A stretch of 64,000 bases of DNA from the NCBI GenBank assembly GCA_023897205.1, contig JAHWDD010000003.1, positions 3,909,665-3,973,664 on the forward strand, written 5' to 3'. The notes beneath the pieces are model-generated. The model worked only from the letters and a program-made list of their open reading frames with translations. It was not told where the DNA came from and ran no database searches. This DNA comes from Exophiala sp. HKRS030 (lineage: Eukaryota > Ascomycota > Eurotiomycetes > Chaetothyriales > Herpotrichiellaceae). Both the position numbers and the translations under genes were made by a program. Shown one piece after another: positions 11,946-23,502 of this stretch. Position 1 is the stretch's first letter; the number at the start of each line of letters is the position of its first letter.

Positions 11946-13012
11946 TCATAATTGCACTGTGCCAACAGCATCCTGGAAGTCGTTGTTGAGTCTCCTCATA
12001 TGGTTGCATCCGTGTTCTTCGGAGACCCGCTTGGCTTCAGGCAGCCATTGTTTTATGTGGTCGATCCGATTGTAGTGTGTCGGGTGGGTAGACAGGAATT
12101 GCGGAGGTTGGTTTTTTTCCGCGGCTTGCATCCTCTCCCAGAATCTGAGCGCGTCTTCGGGATCATAGCAACTCTGCGCCATCATCAGAAGTCCAATATG
12201 ATCGGCCTCGGCTTCTTGAGTGCGTGAGTTGGGCAGAGACAGCACAAGATCCATGAGGCTCCGGCTAATTCTGCCGTCATCACCGAGAATAACAGCGAAA
12301 AGCATCGTGCCCAAAGTGATGAGGATCCCGCGCGATGCTTTCTCGGCCACATGGTGTGCTACGTTGTGGGCAATCTCGTGGCCTAGGACTGCTGCTAGTC
12401 CACCTTCGTCTTGGCAGATGTCTAGAATTCCCGTGTAGACAAAGACTTTTCCGCCAGGCAACACGAAGGCATTCTTCTCCTTGGGGTCATTGATGACATG
12501 GACTTGCCACTGGTCACCTGCCAGACCCTCTGTTGAGGGAAGTAGTCGTGAGATGACCTTGGCAACCCTTTGCGTGTATGGGTGGTTAGCTGGAAGGATT
12601 TTGGCTTTTTCCTCCTGTAGTATCGCGTTGTAGGCCGCATCACCGCCAGCGATTTGCAGCTCCATCTCAGGAGAAAGAAAATTGAATCGCCTTCGATGTG
12701 TTATGGGCACATCCTCGAGATTGGACACGTAGAAGATTCCGCCGCCCCGCTGACCACCAGCAACGGTTTGCGGTAGTTTTCCCAGAGGAGCTGGGCTCGG
12801 TACATTGGGCCGAACCTACTCCATTGCCGCCGCTGCTGCTGCTCCTTTCCTGCACCCTGTGCCTGCTGACCAAGTCTTTGATACTGGTCGTTTTGCCATG
12901 AAGCGAATCGCTTCTGTTGGAATAGTGGCGTTTGCCGTGATCGGAATGATTTGACAGGCTGGACTCGAATTGTCCGGGTTGCAGTCCTTAGAAATAACCT
13001 GAAAGCGTTCAT
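11946..13012 (-). CDS. OMA1: OMA1-like mitochondrial M48 metallopeptidase, one apparent frameshift
   Basis: Zinc metalloprotease of peptidase family M48, the Oma1 quality-control protease of the mitochondrial inner membrane. The N-terminus (MNAFRLFLRTATRTIRV..., Arg-rich, no acid residues) is a good mitochondrial presequence, and the ATG at 13010-13012 starts it. The catalytic motif HEIAH is near residue 212, and the third zinc ligand is in QEAEADHIG near 269. The family segments NAFVLPGGKVFVYTGIL and STHPTHYNRI are also present. The presequence frame breaks near the C4 run at 12745-12748. One added G on the coding strand yields a glycine-rich turn followed by IFYVSNLEDVPI, as expected for fungal Oma1, for 355 codons plus stop. 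It shares a promoter of about 340 bp with the divergent PRCC-family gene. Confidence 0.92.
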
Positions 13013-13351
13013 AGCGACCGACCGAAACAATACTGAAGTAAGAAAGGAGGCTCAAGGTAGCGGCTTGTCAGAGGAAGTAGCCACATACTTGTACCGTCGA
13101 GGGACCTCAATAGAAGCTGCTCGATAAGAGTGATTTTCGAGAAAAACAAAAAGTGCCAGGTAGACTAATGACGTATTTTGACGTAGATGCCTGGCCGGAG
13201 ATATCGGTACGGAGCACCATTCCTCCAGTAAACGTGTAACTACCTATTAAATTATTTGTGGCTTTGCCAAAGACAGCCGATGACATCTCCAGGGCTGCGG
13301 ACTTCTACTTTCACCAGTCCCTACACCAGACGGTTATTCCAGACATCAACG
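13013..13351. other. Divergent promoter, OMA1 / PRCC-family gene
   Basis: A 339-base head-to-head interval. An in-frame extension of the PRCC-family frame reaches back to 13256 but shows no conserved sequence. No specific site is recognised. Confidence 0.5.
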
Positions 13352-14509
13352 ATGGTGTTAGTTGGGTACTCAGACTCGGAAGGCTCCGAAGACGAGACTC
13401 CACGACCCAAGGCAGAAAAGACTGGCTCCAAACCCCCGCCTTCAACGATTTCCGCAAACACAACATTCTCAGTCAATAAGGCCAATCCGCGAAAGATTCA
13501 GGTCAGATTGCAAGACACAAGCAGGGTAAACGAAGACGCAGATGGCGAGCCGGCTACGAAGCGACCACGGATTGGAGCAGGCGGCTTCAGTGGTTTCAAT
13601 TCCTTACTCCCTCCTCCAAAACGAGATGCCGACGCGAAACTTCCCTCCAAGCCTACGACACGAAAGGTGTTCAGCTTGAAAACAGGTGCTGAGCCGGGTT
13701 TCAGCCGAGAATCAGATGCTGAGTTGCGGAACTTGTTTGCTGAGAGAACCACAGACGGGCAACTGCAGGGCAATACGCTTGACGAGACCATACCATCCCC
13801 TCCGAAGACTTCAGACGTATCCAAAGTCACAGCCGCTGAACCTGTGGTCAAAGGTAACCCGTTCATGTTCAAACCGCTGTCTGTGGCGCGAGGCAATAAG
13901 AAGAAGAAATCAGCATATCTTTCCACCAAAGTGCCCGTTCTTCCCAGTAAAGAAAGTGCCAATGTTGTCCAAGGCCAAACAGTCGCGGGAATCGAGGGTG
14001 ATTCTGTACCCGCTCCAAAGAAAGTCAGCTTGTTCTCCATAAGTAATGAGACTGATTTGACCGAGGAACATTCGTACCAAGACATTGAAGAAGAGCAAGC
14101 GCAGAATGCAGACACTGGGCTCGACGATAGTGACCAATACGACGATATCCAACAACATACCACTCCGGCTCCATCTACTGCAGATGGCTCACAGTCTCTC
14201 GATGCTATTGCCTCGGATCTTCACCTCTCCAAGGCAGATCGAAGACAACTTTTCGGTCGGAAAGGCCAACCAAATGGTACAGCACTTAATATCGTAAACT
14301 TCAACACAGACCAAGAATACGAGGCCAACGAAATATTCCGTGCCAACGGAGACCAAGTACAGCACAATCCCGTACGGGGTATTGCACCTGGAAAGCACAG
14401 TCTCAAGCAATTGGTCAATGCAGCCGTGGGACAGAAAGACGCCTTGGAAGAGAGTTTTGCCACAGGCAGGAGAAATAAAAAGGAAGCAGGCAACAAGTAT
14501 GGATGGTAA
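13352..14509 (+). CDS. PRCC-family protein (MAD2B-interacting type)
   Basis: Homologue of human PRCC, a nuclear splicing-associated protein that in fungi is annotated as a mitotic checkpoint (MAD2B-interacting) family. The N-terminus MVLVGYSDSEGSEDE is the characteristic start, so I use the ATG at 13352 and not the upstream in-frame one at 13256. The body is low in complexity with lysine and acidic clusters. The conserved part is C-terminal: HNPVRGIAPGKHSLKQLV, then the QKDALEESFATGRRNKKEAG segment, and the terminal KYGW that matches the KYGF/W end of PRCC proteins. Length is 385 codons plus stop, single exon, with no frame problem. The molecular role in fungi is poorly known. Confidence 0.88.
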   Translation: MVLVGYSDSEGSEDETPRPKAEKTGSKPPPSTISANTTFSVNKANPRKIQVRLQDTSRVNEDADGEPATKRPRIGAGGFSGFNSLLPPPKRDADAKLPSKPTTRKVFSLKTGAEPGFSRESDAELRNLFAERTTDGQLQGNTLDETIPSPPKTSDVSKVTAAEPVVKGNPFMFKPLSVARGNKKKKSAYLSTKVPVLPSKESANVVQGQTVAGIEGDSVPAPKKVSLFSISNETDLTEEHSYQDIEEEQAQNADTGLDDSDQYDDIQQHTTPAPSTADGSQSLDAIASDLHLSKADRRQLFGRKGQPNGTALNIVNFNTDQEYEANEIFRANGDQVQHNPVRGIAPGKHSLKQLVNAAVGQKDALEESFATGRRNKKEAGNKYGW

Positions 14510-15300
14510 TTTCTATCTCGGAGTCATATGATGGCTACAACATCAACTTGACTGCCCTTCATCTCGATCACCCGGGTTCCCAATTTGCGCATGGCTGAAA
14601 GCATTCTGAGAACCTGGAAAGTCGAGCTTGGGCAATCTATATTAGCCGAAAGCCGCTAATTGTAGATTCAGACATGTCAAATTCGCTCTATCAAGAAAGA
14701 TTGGTGGCGCTGTTCCAAGCAAGACAAAATCAGCTCAATTCACGAAAGGGTGCGGCAAACCATACTATCAATGACATACTGTGACGAGATTCAAGAGTGG
14801 AACAAAGTTGTGTGCTTGACTTCGTTCAGTCCCTGGTTCACTTACAGTTCTAAAACTTTGACACATTATGATCCAGAGCAAAGCTCTCGCTATGGAACCT
14901 TCTCGCTTCGACTACTGCATTTCGGAACTAGAATGATTGTAAGGACAACGAGAAATGTTGTCGTACAATCCATCTCTATGAACATCGCGACGCATTGCGG
15001 CTCACATCTGCGAAGATTGGAAATTTCCTGACACATCAAAGTAGGTGTCAAGAAATGTCTATCAGCCTAGCGACTTGAACCTTTCAACGACGTACCCGAA
15101 GTTCAGCAAGATGCTATTGGGTTGAGACCACGGTGCCCTTTATTCTCATCTCCACTTTTTGCTAACTAGTCCTCGGTTCCCCGCAAAGTTATTCATGTTG
15201 GAGATCGTCGAAATCCGGGTTGTTGTAGCAGTGCTGTTAAGTCCTTCTCTTAGCATCAATCGACTTCAACAACATCACACCTTCGTCACTCAAATGCAAA
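14510..15300. other. Intergenic region
   Basis: Nothing supportable. A 93-codon frame at 14750-15031 has no motif and no typical codon bias. The last 100 bases are the likely aldolase-gene promoter. Confidence 0.5.
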
Positions 15301-16406
15301 ATGGCTCCACATGCGACAGACATAGTTGAGGGCTCATCTTCGAGTGGTAAAGCAGGAGCAAATGTGAGTAAAGTCACACGTCGCCTGGATGTTCTCTTGC
15401 TACTGTCAACATTCCGCCTCCAGAGAGGAGCTCACCAGTCTCAAAGGGCATGTTCACCTCATACGGCAAAGACAAATCAACCAGCGTACAATCGCAGATT
15501 CCCACAATCCCCAAGTTCGACGATTTCGCGTCCAGCCGACAGTATCAGAAGCAACACGCAGCAGCAGCTTTTCGATACCTGTCAAAACAAGGTTTCGACG
15601 AAGGCATCGCTGGTCACATATCCCTGCGTGACCCAGAGTACCATGATCGATTCTGGATCAACCCACTATGCAAGGCGTTTAGCACGATGAAAGCGTCGGA
15701 TCTCGTGCTTGTGGATGAAAAGGGCACGATTCTCAAGGGCGGCAATCAGGTCCCAATCAATCCTGCGGGTTTCATGATCCATTCCGCGATACACAAGGCA
15801 CGGCCCGACGTTAACGCTGCCGTTCATACGCATTCTGTCTATGGGAAAGCCTTTTCCGCGCTAGGTATTGAACTAGACATGATCTCACAAGACGCATGTA
15901 AGAAGTTCTTTTTGTGTTTCAGCAAAGAGTCGCACAGCCATACTCGGTTCTGATGTTCCGGAACTATCTAGGCAATTTCTTCTATCAAGATCACAGCGTC
16001 TATCCCAATTTCGGCGGGACTGTCCTCGACGAAGAGGAAGCAGGTCATATAGCAGAGGCACTCGGTCAGAACTCAGCCGTAATTTTGCAGAATCATGGAC
16101 TTCTCACTGTGGGAAAGACTGTGGATGAAGCGGCTTATCTTTATGGTGCGATGGACCGATTGTGTCACGGTACGTATGGAGGCCAGAATCCATTATGATG
16201 TATTTCATCACAGTCTAATTGCGCGCTCAGCTCAATTGCTTGCCGATGCTGCTGCTCAAGGGAGAGGCATCAAGACGAAGATCATCGGTCATGAGGAAGC
16301 CAAATTCAGTCATGACAAGTTGGTCGATGAAAATATCCGGTGGATGTTTTTCCAGCCGGCGTATGAAGAATTACTGGAGGAGACTGGAGGAAAATTTCTG
16401 GCTTGA
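15301..16406 (+). CDS. Class II aldolase/adducin-domain protein, four exons
   Basis: Cytosolic protein of the class II aldolase/adducin N-terminal family (fuculose-phosphate aldolase fold, zinc-dependent). Exons are about 15301-15363, 15424-15897, 15972-16169 and 16231-16406. The introns of 60, 74 and 61 nt have GTGAGT, GTAAGA and GTACGT donors. Metal-site motifs are visible: the HTHS of VHTHSVYGKAFSALG in exon 2 and QNHGLLTVGKTVDEAA in exon 3. The DEGIAGHISLRDPEY segment is typical. The first exon junction is the weak point. The best acceptor (CAG at 15421-15423) leaves the frame one base out, which one missing G in GGG at 15446-15448 would repair (303 codons plus stop). A GAG acceptor at 15425 would need no repair (302 codons plus stop). 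The substrate cannot be told from sequence; fungal relatives are mostly uncharacterised. Confidence 0.86.
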
Positions 16407-16688
16407 ACATGCCAGGTAACCCACTATTCGCGGAGTTATCTGTCGTTTATCTGAAGATAAGGAGAGTTGAAAAATCACTATGACGCAAATAACTCTCAGA
16501 AATGGAAAATTCTGCAACGGGGATGTATCAGTAATTGATCAGCGCTGCCTGAACGGCTCCTCCTTGCCTGTTGCTTGAACTCCAAATTATAACAACCAAC
16601 CCTGATCTCATTTCTGGGTGAAGTTCGCCGAACCAGCGGATTGACAAATGGGTATATGGTTGGTCCCCTTCCCAGCCTTCACGCTCCA

Positions 16689-17915
16689 TCAATAGCCAAG
16701 ACCTTTGAGAGTATCTTCAGTAAGAGTCCAGAGATTCTTTGCCAGCTCTGGATTTCTGGCCCTCCCAGAGGGTTCCGTGAGCTTACGAGGTGCAGCACAC
16801 AGATACTTTCCCTTGTATTTGTGGGACTCCTGCTTGACCTCGGGTGCAGTAGCAGCAAACAAACTGGTCTGTGCACCCTTCTCGCGGGTCGCCGACAACC
16901 AGGAGAACAGTAGACGGAGAGGCGCGAATGGCATAACGCTCGAAACGCCCTCGGTGTCAATGGCCCCTGGGTGTACAGCTATGGCGATGATGTCGACTTT
17001 TTCGATATCGAGCCGATTCTGCAGTTCTTTGGTGAACAGGATGTTGGTCAACTTACTCAAGGAGTAACGCCGGAACAAGGGCCACCAGCCACTTTGGCTA
17101 CCTGGTTTACCGCCTGGGTAATTGAAGTCGGCCGTGGAGACGAAATTGACCTCAGCGGGTGCGGATCCGTGAGCGTCGGATGAGAGCTGCTCGAGAATGG
17201 TAAGGCCCGGCGATTAGTGTGAGGGACTTTACGAGGAGAGAAGGAACACTCACATTAATCACGCGTACATCAGCATCTTTGGCAGCAGCAGTCCTCTTGA
17301 GCAATGGTAAGAGACGCGTGGTGAGCAGCCAATGGCCGATATGACTTGCACAGGTTAGTCAGTCTTTTCTGAACAAGATAGCCTGCGACACCCTGACTTC
17401 ACTTGTATCGCCTGCTCGAAGCCGTCTTCAGTAGTGACATAGTCGGTTGTTGCGACGCCTGCATTGTTCACTGAACTCAAATGCAATCAGACTAGGGAAG
17501 AAGAACAGCATGCCAGCATAGGGAGGATCATGTTACCCAGGACATCGAGCCTCTCCTCGTTCGCCAGCAGAGTATCAGCAGCTTTTGCCACGCTCTTGAG
17601 TTTGGACAGGTCCAATGGCAGCCATATCAAGCGGTCTTCGGGAATAGAGGAGGTTTCTTTGATCTTATCGATAGCAGCTTTGGCCTTGTCGCCATTTCTT
17701 GCGGCCATGTATACTTTGGCACCATGCCGCACCAATTCTTCGACCGTCACGTATCCGATTCCATTGCTATGCCTCTATGTGAGCATGATCACAACCGGCA
17801 TTTGGGGTTCAAGAGCAACTTACTTGCCGCCGGTCACCACGATTACCTTCCCACTCAAGTCTGGAATGTCTTTTGCCGTCCAGGCGGGCTTCTGTGCACC
17901 AAATCCAAATACCAT
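16689..17915 (-). CDS. Short-chain dehydrogenase/reductase, five exons
   Basis: Classical-type SDR, NAD(P)H-dependent. Minus-strand exons are 17824-17915, 17537-17766, 17398-17470, 17254-17344 and 16689-17186. All have GT-AG borders and phases that agree (984 nt, 327 residues). The cofactor motif TGGNNGIG is split by the first intron. NNAG sits at the start of exon 3, the catalytic Ser lies in the NLSSDAHG region of exon 5, and the active-site motif is YSLSK in RRYSLSKLTN. The HPGAIDTEG loop follows. The N-terminus MVFGFGAQKPAWTAKDIP resembles the retinol-dehydrogenase/WWOX-like fungal SDRs. The substrate is unknown. No frame break is needed, which supports the intron model. The neighbours (aldolase-fold protein, GST) suggest small-molecule metabolism but not a defined cluster. 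Confidence 0.9.
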
Positions 17916-18834
17916 CTTCCGACCATATGGTGTCGTAAGGAACGCTAGCGAGGACAAAAGAGAAATGGCAACGAGAGTTGAGTTTGAGACTGACATGATG
18001 GGAACATTCCGGTCTTCAACTCAGAATGGCCTTTTCTGTTTCATATATGAAGGCTACAGAACCATTCGCCAACAGAAGGCGGAGCAAGGAAGGCTATGGG
18101 AAAGCCTCAAGCCATCTCTACCATCATTGGTGCGTGTATTGCGGAGTTAGCAAGGTTTATTTCCGCATTATCAACGGCATTGCATAGATGAACCTCGCTA
18201 AGACTGATCTTTCGCGGCTCGATGCAAGATATGGGGAAATTATGACTGCCTATACTACAGGCTCAAGTATTAGAGGATTCGACAATGTCGTGAAACATTT
18301 ACGACTAAGTCCGCTCCAGGTCTTAAACCTCTAATAGGATGTTCGCAAGCCGCCCAGGCCCTATGGCGCGACCACCAATCTCACTCAGCCGCTCGTCGTT
18401 TCGTTTGGTCATTGCTCCTCAGACCACACTTCACAGAAACATCACCAAATAGATCAATACACGTAAGTCAAGCCAGAGAAATGAATTTGCGAACTGAATT
18501 CTTGAGTTTCTGCTTTACTACTATGTGTCTTGACTGCGAATGAATCTGGTGCAAAGTCAGCCCTTACAAAATCTTTATATTGACGCAAGGCTGACAGAAC
18601 AGGAGTTGTTACCAATGCCGGTTCGCAGGGTTTCCAAATACGGCGCGTTCCTCGTTTACCGTATTCCGTATCCGTATAGTCGATCGCTTCATGCTCCAGC
18701 TGCACCTCCCCTTGTCGATTTCGAGATTACATAGCGACCAGTCACGCCGAGCTTACAAAGGATTGAAAGTTCACACCCTCACATGATATGCTCTATGGAG
18801 TACACAAAGAATCCCATGGTGCGATCCCTCATTT
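17916..18834. other. Intergenic region
   Basis: A stretch of 0.9 kb between the SDR start and the GST stop. Frames at 18454-18705 and 18540-18734 show nothing recognisable. The long plus-strand frame at 17464-18150 mostly overlaps the SDR exons antisense. Confidence 0.5.
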
Positions 18835-19626
18835 TCACATCCGTGACGACCCAGGTCTCTCCTTGGCAACCAAGTCCCAATCCCGTTCTGGATGGCTGTG
18901 GACAAAACTATCTCGCATCGTCCACGTCTGCTCAAACCAACTCGCCAGCTCGTCCCTGCCGTGTCGCCAATCCACATTCCTAACATCCAAGAACGCCAAA
19001 CACACCGCCGCGCCACACTCGCTCATACTCACACTCTCAATCTTGGTCCGTGTCCTCAAATAGCCACGCTTGACTGCGTCGTGGAGATAATCTAATCCCC
19101 GCACAACCTTGACCCTCATGCCTTGGATCCATTCTGGATACACGATGCCCTTCTCGCCCCGCAAGCGCTCCTCGTAGATGACCAGGATCTCGGCGTCGAT
19201 GGTGCCGTTGATGGCGGCGAGGATCGTCTTGTCGGTGAAGAAAGCACGCCGGCTGGCTTGGTCGGTCGCATCGAGCCGGTATTCTGGCGAGAACGAGTCA
19301 AAGTACTCGCTGATAACTCGACTGTCGAACAGGGCTTGTGGAGCCGCTGGTTCGGACCCCTGCTGTCCCTGTTGCTGCTGCTGCTCATATACCAGCAGGC
19401 AAGGAATCTTCGCGCTCGGGTTGTATTGGCCAACGAAGTCGTTATGTGTGCTCCAGCCCTCGTATTTGACGGGTGCAACGACGACTTTTCGAAGCGAGAT
19501 CGATGCAGAGAGATTCCGTTCCAGCGCGACCATGTAGCAGATCCGTGCAAAGGGTGATCGCGGATGGTAGATGAGTTCCATGCTCGGTCGAGTGCTCGGT
19601 CGAGCGACATCCGTATTTTCGGCCAT
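18835..19626 (-). CDS. Glutathione S-transferase-like protein
   Basis: Two-domain GST fold. The N-terminal thioredoxin-like half carries MELIYHPRSPFARICYMVAL, where the SPFAR motif marks the active-site serine type. NPSAKIPCLLV contains the cis-Pro glutathione loop, and LFDSRVISEYFD is the gamma-glutamyl contact region. The C-terminal all-helical half follows from about residue 120. A glutamine-rich insert (QQQQQGQQG) lies between the two beta strands near residues 82-90. The ATG at 19624-19626 is used; a methionine at residue 16 directly before the domain is the alternative. Length is 263 residues, single exon. Likely detoxification or stress role, substrate unknown. Confidence 0.85.
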   Translation of the reverse strand: MAENTDVARPSTRPSMELIYHPRSPFARICYMVALERNLSASISLRKVVVAPVKYEGWSTHNDFVGQYNPSAKIPCLLVYEQQQQQGQQGSEPAAPQALFDSRVISEYFDSFSPEYRLDATDQASRRAFFTDKTILAAINGTIDAEILVIYEERLRGEKGIVYPEWIQGMRVKVVRGLDYLHDAVKRGYLRTRTKIESVSMSECGAAVCLAFLDVRNVDWRHGRDELASWFEQTWTMRDSFVHSHPERDWDLVAKERPGSSRM

Positions 19627-20336
19627 GCTGGGGGAAATGAGGCGTTGCTTATTCAGGCCAAGTATTAAAAAGTGCTGTGATTGCGCCCTAGTGCCGCAGA
19701 ATCGCTTCCCTATCAGGTGCCTGTGGGTGATGCTTTATGCGACCTCAAGTTGGCGTTGCAGGTCTGGATATTGATGGGTACAGGTGATAAGTTCTGGAGG
19801 CTAGCATGACCGCTCTTCTAACAAGTCTCCTGGTAGAACCGCGTTTTGCCCTCATTGAGAATCTCACTTGGTGTAGCGACTCTCTACTCGGTGGTTAAGA
19901 GGTATGCCATCGAATCCAAGCCTGGGCCAAAGTCTGCTCGGACGAGTCAGTGAGGAGTCCCAAGGCCAAGCCGAGGCTATGATTCCTCCTCAAGCCGTAG
20001 TTAGTACAGTATTCAGGGCGGGGGAATTTATCAATGTCGGAGTGATCAAGGTTCTGGAGTCTGCCTGCATGTCACCTCTGTGATATTACTGGATTATCTC
20101 TGTAGTGATGTATTTTTGGTGATGTGGATCCACTTTACAGAGGGTGGTGGGCCTGTTCGTATCCGCTTTATCAGTGCACTGCAAATCAAGCCTTGGACCA
20201 GATGATACATGTAGGGACGCATAATACCCTGCCTCTAGGAATTCGACGAATAATAGACGCTTTCATATTGATACAATGCTTTGTTCATTGATATTTCTCT
20301 CGATCTATCAAATGCTTCGGCAAAATGGCGCAACGA
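19627..20336. other. Intergenic region
   Basis: No gene or strong repeat is seen. It holds the GST promoter and the 3' side of NCA2. Confidence 0.5.
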
Positions 20337-22361
20337 TTATTGCAGCCACTTTGCGTAAGCCCATTCTATCCTCCTGAGGGCATTGATCTGCCTATGGACT
20401 CCGCCTTTGATGTCGAGGACATCATCAAGGTCTTCCAGGAACTCTCTCTGTACGTTCTTGGGTAGGACAAGTGCTCGTTGGCGCAAGAGGTGCGTTTCGC
20501 ATAGAAGCAATCCGTGATTTTCCTCTGATATTATGGAATCATCATCAAGATCAGAGTTCGTTAGTGTTCGATCGATATTCCTGGTTAGCTTGGTTAGCTT
20601 GGGTAAGGCAGACATTTAAGAAAACGTACCTGATCAAGCGGATGGCCTCGCCTTTCTTTTGTCCTTGCTTAAGACCCTTTCGACCGCCAAATGTGTTCAA
20701 CAACCACTGGATGAGTGCCCAAGAAATCACAAACCCTGGCGCGATACCCACAAACCCGAACAATAATTCCTGACTTTTTAGTAATGAATCAATTCCCCCA
20801 ATGGCAACTTCAACGTCAACTTTGGTTTTTTGGACCTGAATGAGAAGAGTTTGGATGAGGTTGCCTAGGACGGCATTCTTGATGGGACTCTGCATTTCGC
20901 GCTCATATGCCTTGAGTACAGGTGTAAGATCACCTTGCTTGACCTTGGCTCGGATCTCGGCGATCTGGTCTTGAGTGAAAGCGGTACCATTTTCGGGATT
21001 TTGAATAGCGAAATCAACAACCATTCGCTCCAGACTGTCCCGATCAGCTTGAAGACTATCACGGCTCTGGATCGCTATCTCGCTATTCTCATCATGTCTG
21101 ATGGTCCCGACGAGTCTAGTGGCCGGTTCAACAACCCAGTTAGTCCAGAAGTCGATGGATGTTTGTCCAAGATCTCGGAACCACTGTGCAATCTCTGCCC
21201 TGCGATTTGACACGACTCTCAAGAGAGTGCTCCCCGACAATAACAAGCCGACTCCCAGAATCCAGTATCTTACTAGACGAGATGGTTTGCCATATTGCTC
21301 TCTCTTTATGTTTGCACTCAGTTCTTGTTGAGGCAAATTATGATTGAGAATTTTGATGAGAGCGTTTGCTACTTCGGTACTTGAGGCTGTGGTTGGGTCG
21401 AACAATTCTTGCTCCTCGACATCATCTTCACATCTCGTAGCAACCTCGAGCAAATTTACTGTCTTCGCAATGGTGGTCTGCCAGTCTTCTTCCTCTGCCG
21501 CGACGTATTGAGGTAGCGCCCCGCGTTTGCGGTCTTCTGGAGCTCCATCAAACACAAGACATTCTCGGACAAGCCTTCCTATAGAGCAAGCGCTTGTCCT
21601 ACGGAGAGTTGTTATTTGACTCAAGTTGCGTCGAATCTCAATCCTAGCTATTGAGAACGGGGAGAGAATTCTTGTTTGGGCTTGAGATAAAGAACGCTCT
21701 TTTATGCTATGACGGACAAGTCGATAGAATTCGTGCCAGCTCTCTGAGATCGTCGACGTTGCCTGTTGTGCTGATGACCTCAGATTTGCGCCAGAACTGA
21801 ACTTCCGACGAGCATCAGCATAGATGTCTTTGCTCTGGTTCCACAATCTGATGGGAGAAGTTTGAAAGGTGTATAGTGCGGTATTCGCATAGGATCCCAG
21901 CACATCGTCCCAATACCAAATTGACTCACTTAAAGGAATTGTCCTATCCAATAATGAGTTGAGAATGAGGCCATATACTTGAATAGTAGCTTTTCCAGTG
22001 GCAATCCATTCTAGGTTGGAGATATCAGCCGAGATGGCTTCTGCAGAGACGTGTTCCTTTCTTTTTGCAACTTGTTCCAATAAACGTCGTACTCTTGAGC
22101 GTGGTAGAAGGGGCTTTGAGCTTGAAGTGGTAGACAAAGCTCTAACGACGGCTTTCAATTGAAGGCTTCGAGGATCCTCTTGTGAGTGAGAGCGTGTTTT
22201 GGTGCCCTGTGTATTGACGGCAGCACTTCGCTCTTGAGCTTCTTTCAATTGAAACTTGTCCAAGATAGCGTCGACCCGTCGTATGTCACTATGAGAAACC
22301 GTTAGCGGTCACACATGAGAACTATAGAAGGCTGATCAACTTACTCATCGATGAAAGACAT
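20337..22361 (-). CDS. NCA2: Nuclear control of ATPase protein 2 homologue, three exons
   Basis: Mitochondrial membrane protein of the NCA2 family. In yeast it is needed with NCA3 for correct expression of mitochondrially encoded F0 ATPase subunits 6 and 8. Minus-strand exons are 22345-22361 (17 nt, MSFID), 20630-22288 and 20337-20580. The introns are 56 and 49 nt with donors GTAAGT and GTACGT. The total is 1920 nt, 639 residues, with phases in agreement. Hydrophobic segments are near YWILGVGLLLSGSTLL and GFVGIAPGFVISWALIQWLL. The conserved end contains RNIDRTLTNS, HGLLLCETHLLRQRA and REFLEDLDDV, the hallmark of the family's C-terminus. The 17-nt first exon and the short last intron are easy for gene finders to miss. 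Confidence 0.93.
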
Positions 22362-23502
22362 GGCGAATATGGAGGAGATTGAAGTCCGGCGAGCGCACTG
22401 AGTAACTCAGCTCAATGCAAAGAAGGGTTTTCTTAGCATGACATTTCGAGGGCTAGTCGACGATCAGGAAGAGTTTTGAAGCCAGGGTCGGCTTAAGCGA
22501 AGGAAGAGGTTTGGCACATGAATTGAACAGGCATGTGAAAAGAACAATACCTCGCTGCAGAATCACGATAGGACATTACTTCATTAGCACCTTGGTAGAC
22601 GGACGGCACAGACATGGCGGATGCGGAACGAGGATCGACATGGGAATTTGAACTTGGAATGACGTAGGATTGTATGCTCCATGACGAAATGTTTTGACGT
22701 AATTCTACGGAGATGAATAATGCACTCAAGTGCAGGTACAGCGCTATTGCCGCCACCAAAGTGATTCTAAGGATTCTAGGCTTCCAAACGTTGCCTCCAG
22801 GCTGAATAGTCCTTTGACTTTAGCACCAGTGGTTTTGGTCTGCACTTAAAAAACCCAACCCCTTCATCACACTGCTCGCCCTCTCACGCCGCCTCCAAGC
22901 ATCAAGGCAACCCCCGTGCATCCCGAAGTCCCGAGGGAAACACCCCCAATTGCCTCTAAGACTGTCACCTAACCACTCTACGCTGTGGCTTGCAAAAGCC
23001 TCGTTTGGAGTCTGCAATCTGCTAACTACCGCAACTAACTATTAGTTAACTAGTTAGTTGGTAAAGTAAATAGTCACCTACTAGGGGCCTACTAAGTACC
23101 ACCAGATCAGGAGCGGCAACCTTCGACTTGGACGACGTCTTGCAACCTTCTGTCACTACTTACCTTTTGACTTACCTCCACCAACATCATTCCTCCTGCC
23201 GTCGCCATTTCAGTTGATCGACCGAAGAATCTCGTCCCACCATTGACCGACGTATATCGCTTTGATCCTAAAGTGCCTCTTCTTCCGCCTGCCACAGTCA
23301 TTCGATCTGACCCTGACTCTTCCTGACCGCCGCCGCTCGACGCATTTCCTCCGTTCCAAGTTTCACATCCTCCAAGGCAACCACGATTTGTTCTTCTTTC
23401 AATTAGCAAGATAACACCAGACTATACACTGCGTCCTTCTAGACCTGGGTCTTTCATCCCGCTCTTGCTTCCTCCCTCTACCCTCATTCCTCAAGCCCCG
23501 CA
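22362..23502. other. Divergent intergenic region, NCA2 / SEC4
   Basis: 1.1 kb. It contains an inverted repeat at 23032-23060 and a CT-rich stretch from about 23100 to 23500 that fits a fungal 5' leader for SEC4. Open frames here (22493-22759, 23107-23409, 23399-23638, all minus) show no family features. Confidence 0.5.
23032..23060. repeat. Inverted repeat, 9-bp arms
   Basis: CAACTAACT at 23032-23040 is exactly complementary to AGTTAGTTG at 23052-23060. They are separated by 11 bases that themselves contain AGTTAACT. This could form a small hairpin or a dyad site upstream of SEC4. The same GTTA-type words recur in other intergenic stretches. Confidence 0.6.

Noticed and set aside
17464..18150. 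228-codon plus-strand frame
   Set aside because: It runs antisense across SDR exons with clear GT-AG structure and shows no family resemblance.
15301..19626. Secondary-metabolite or catabolic cluster (aldolase-fold protein, SDR, GST)
   Set aside because: No backbone synthase, transporter or regulator lies among them, and the neighbours are housekeeping genes.
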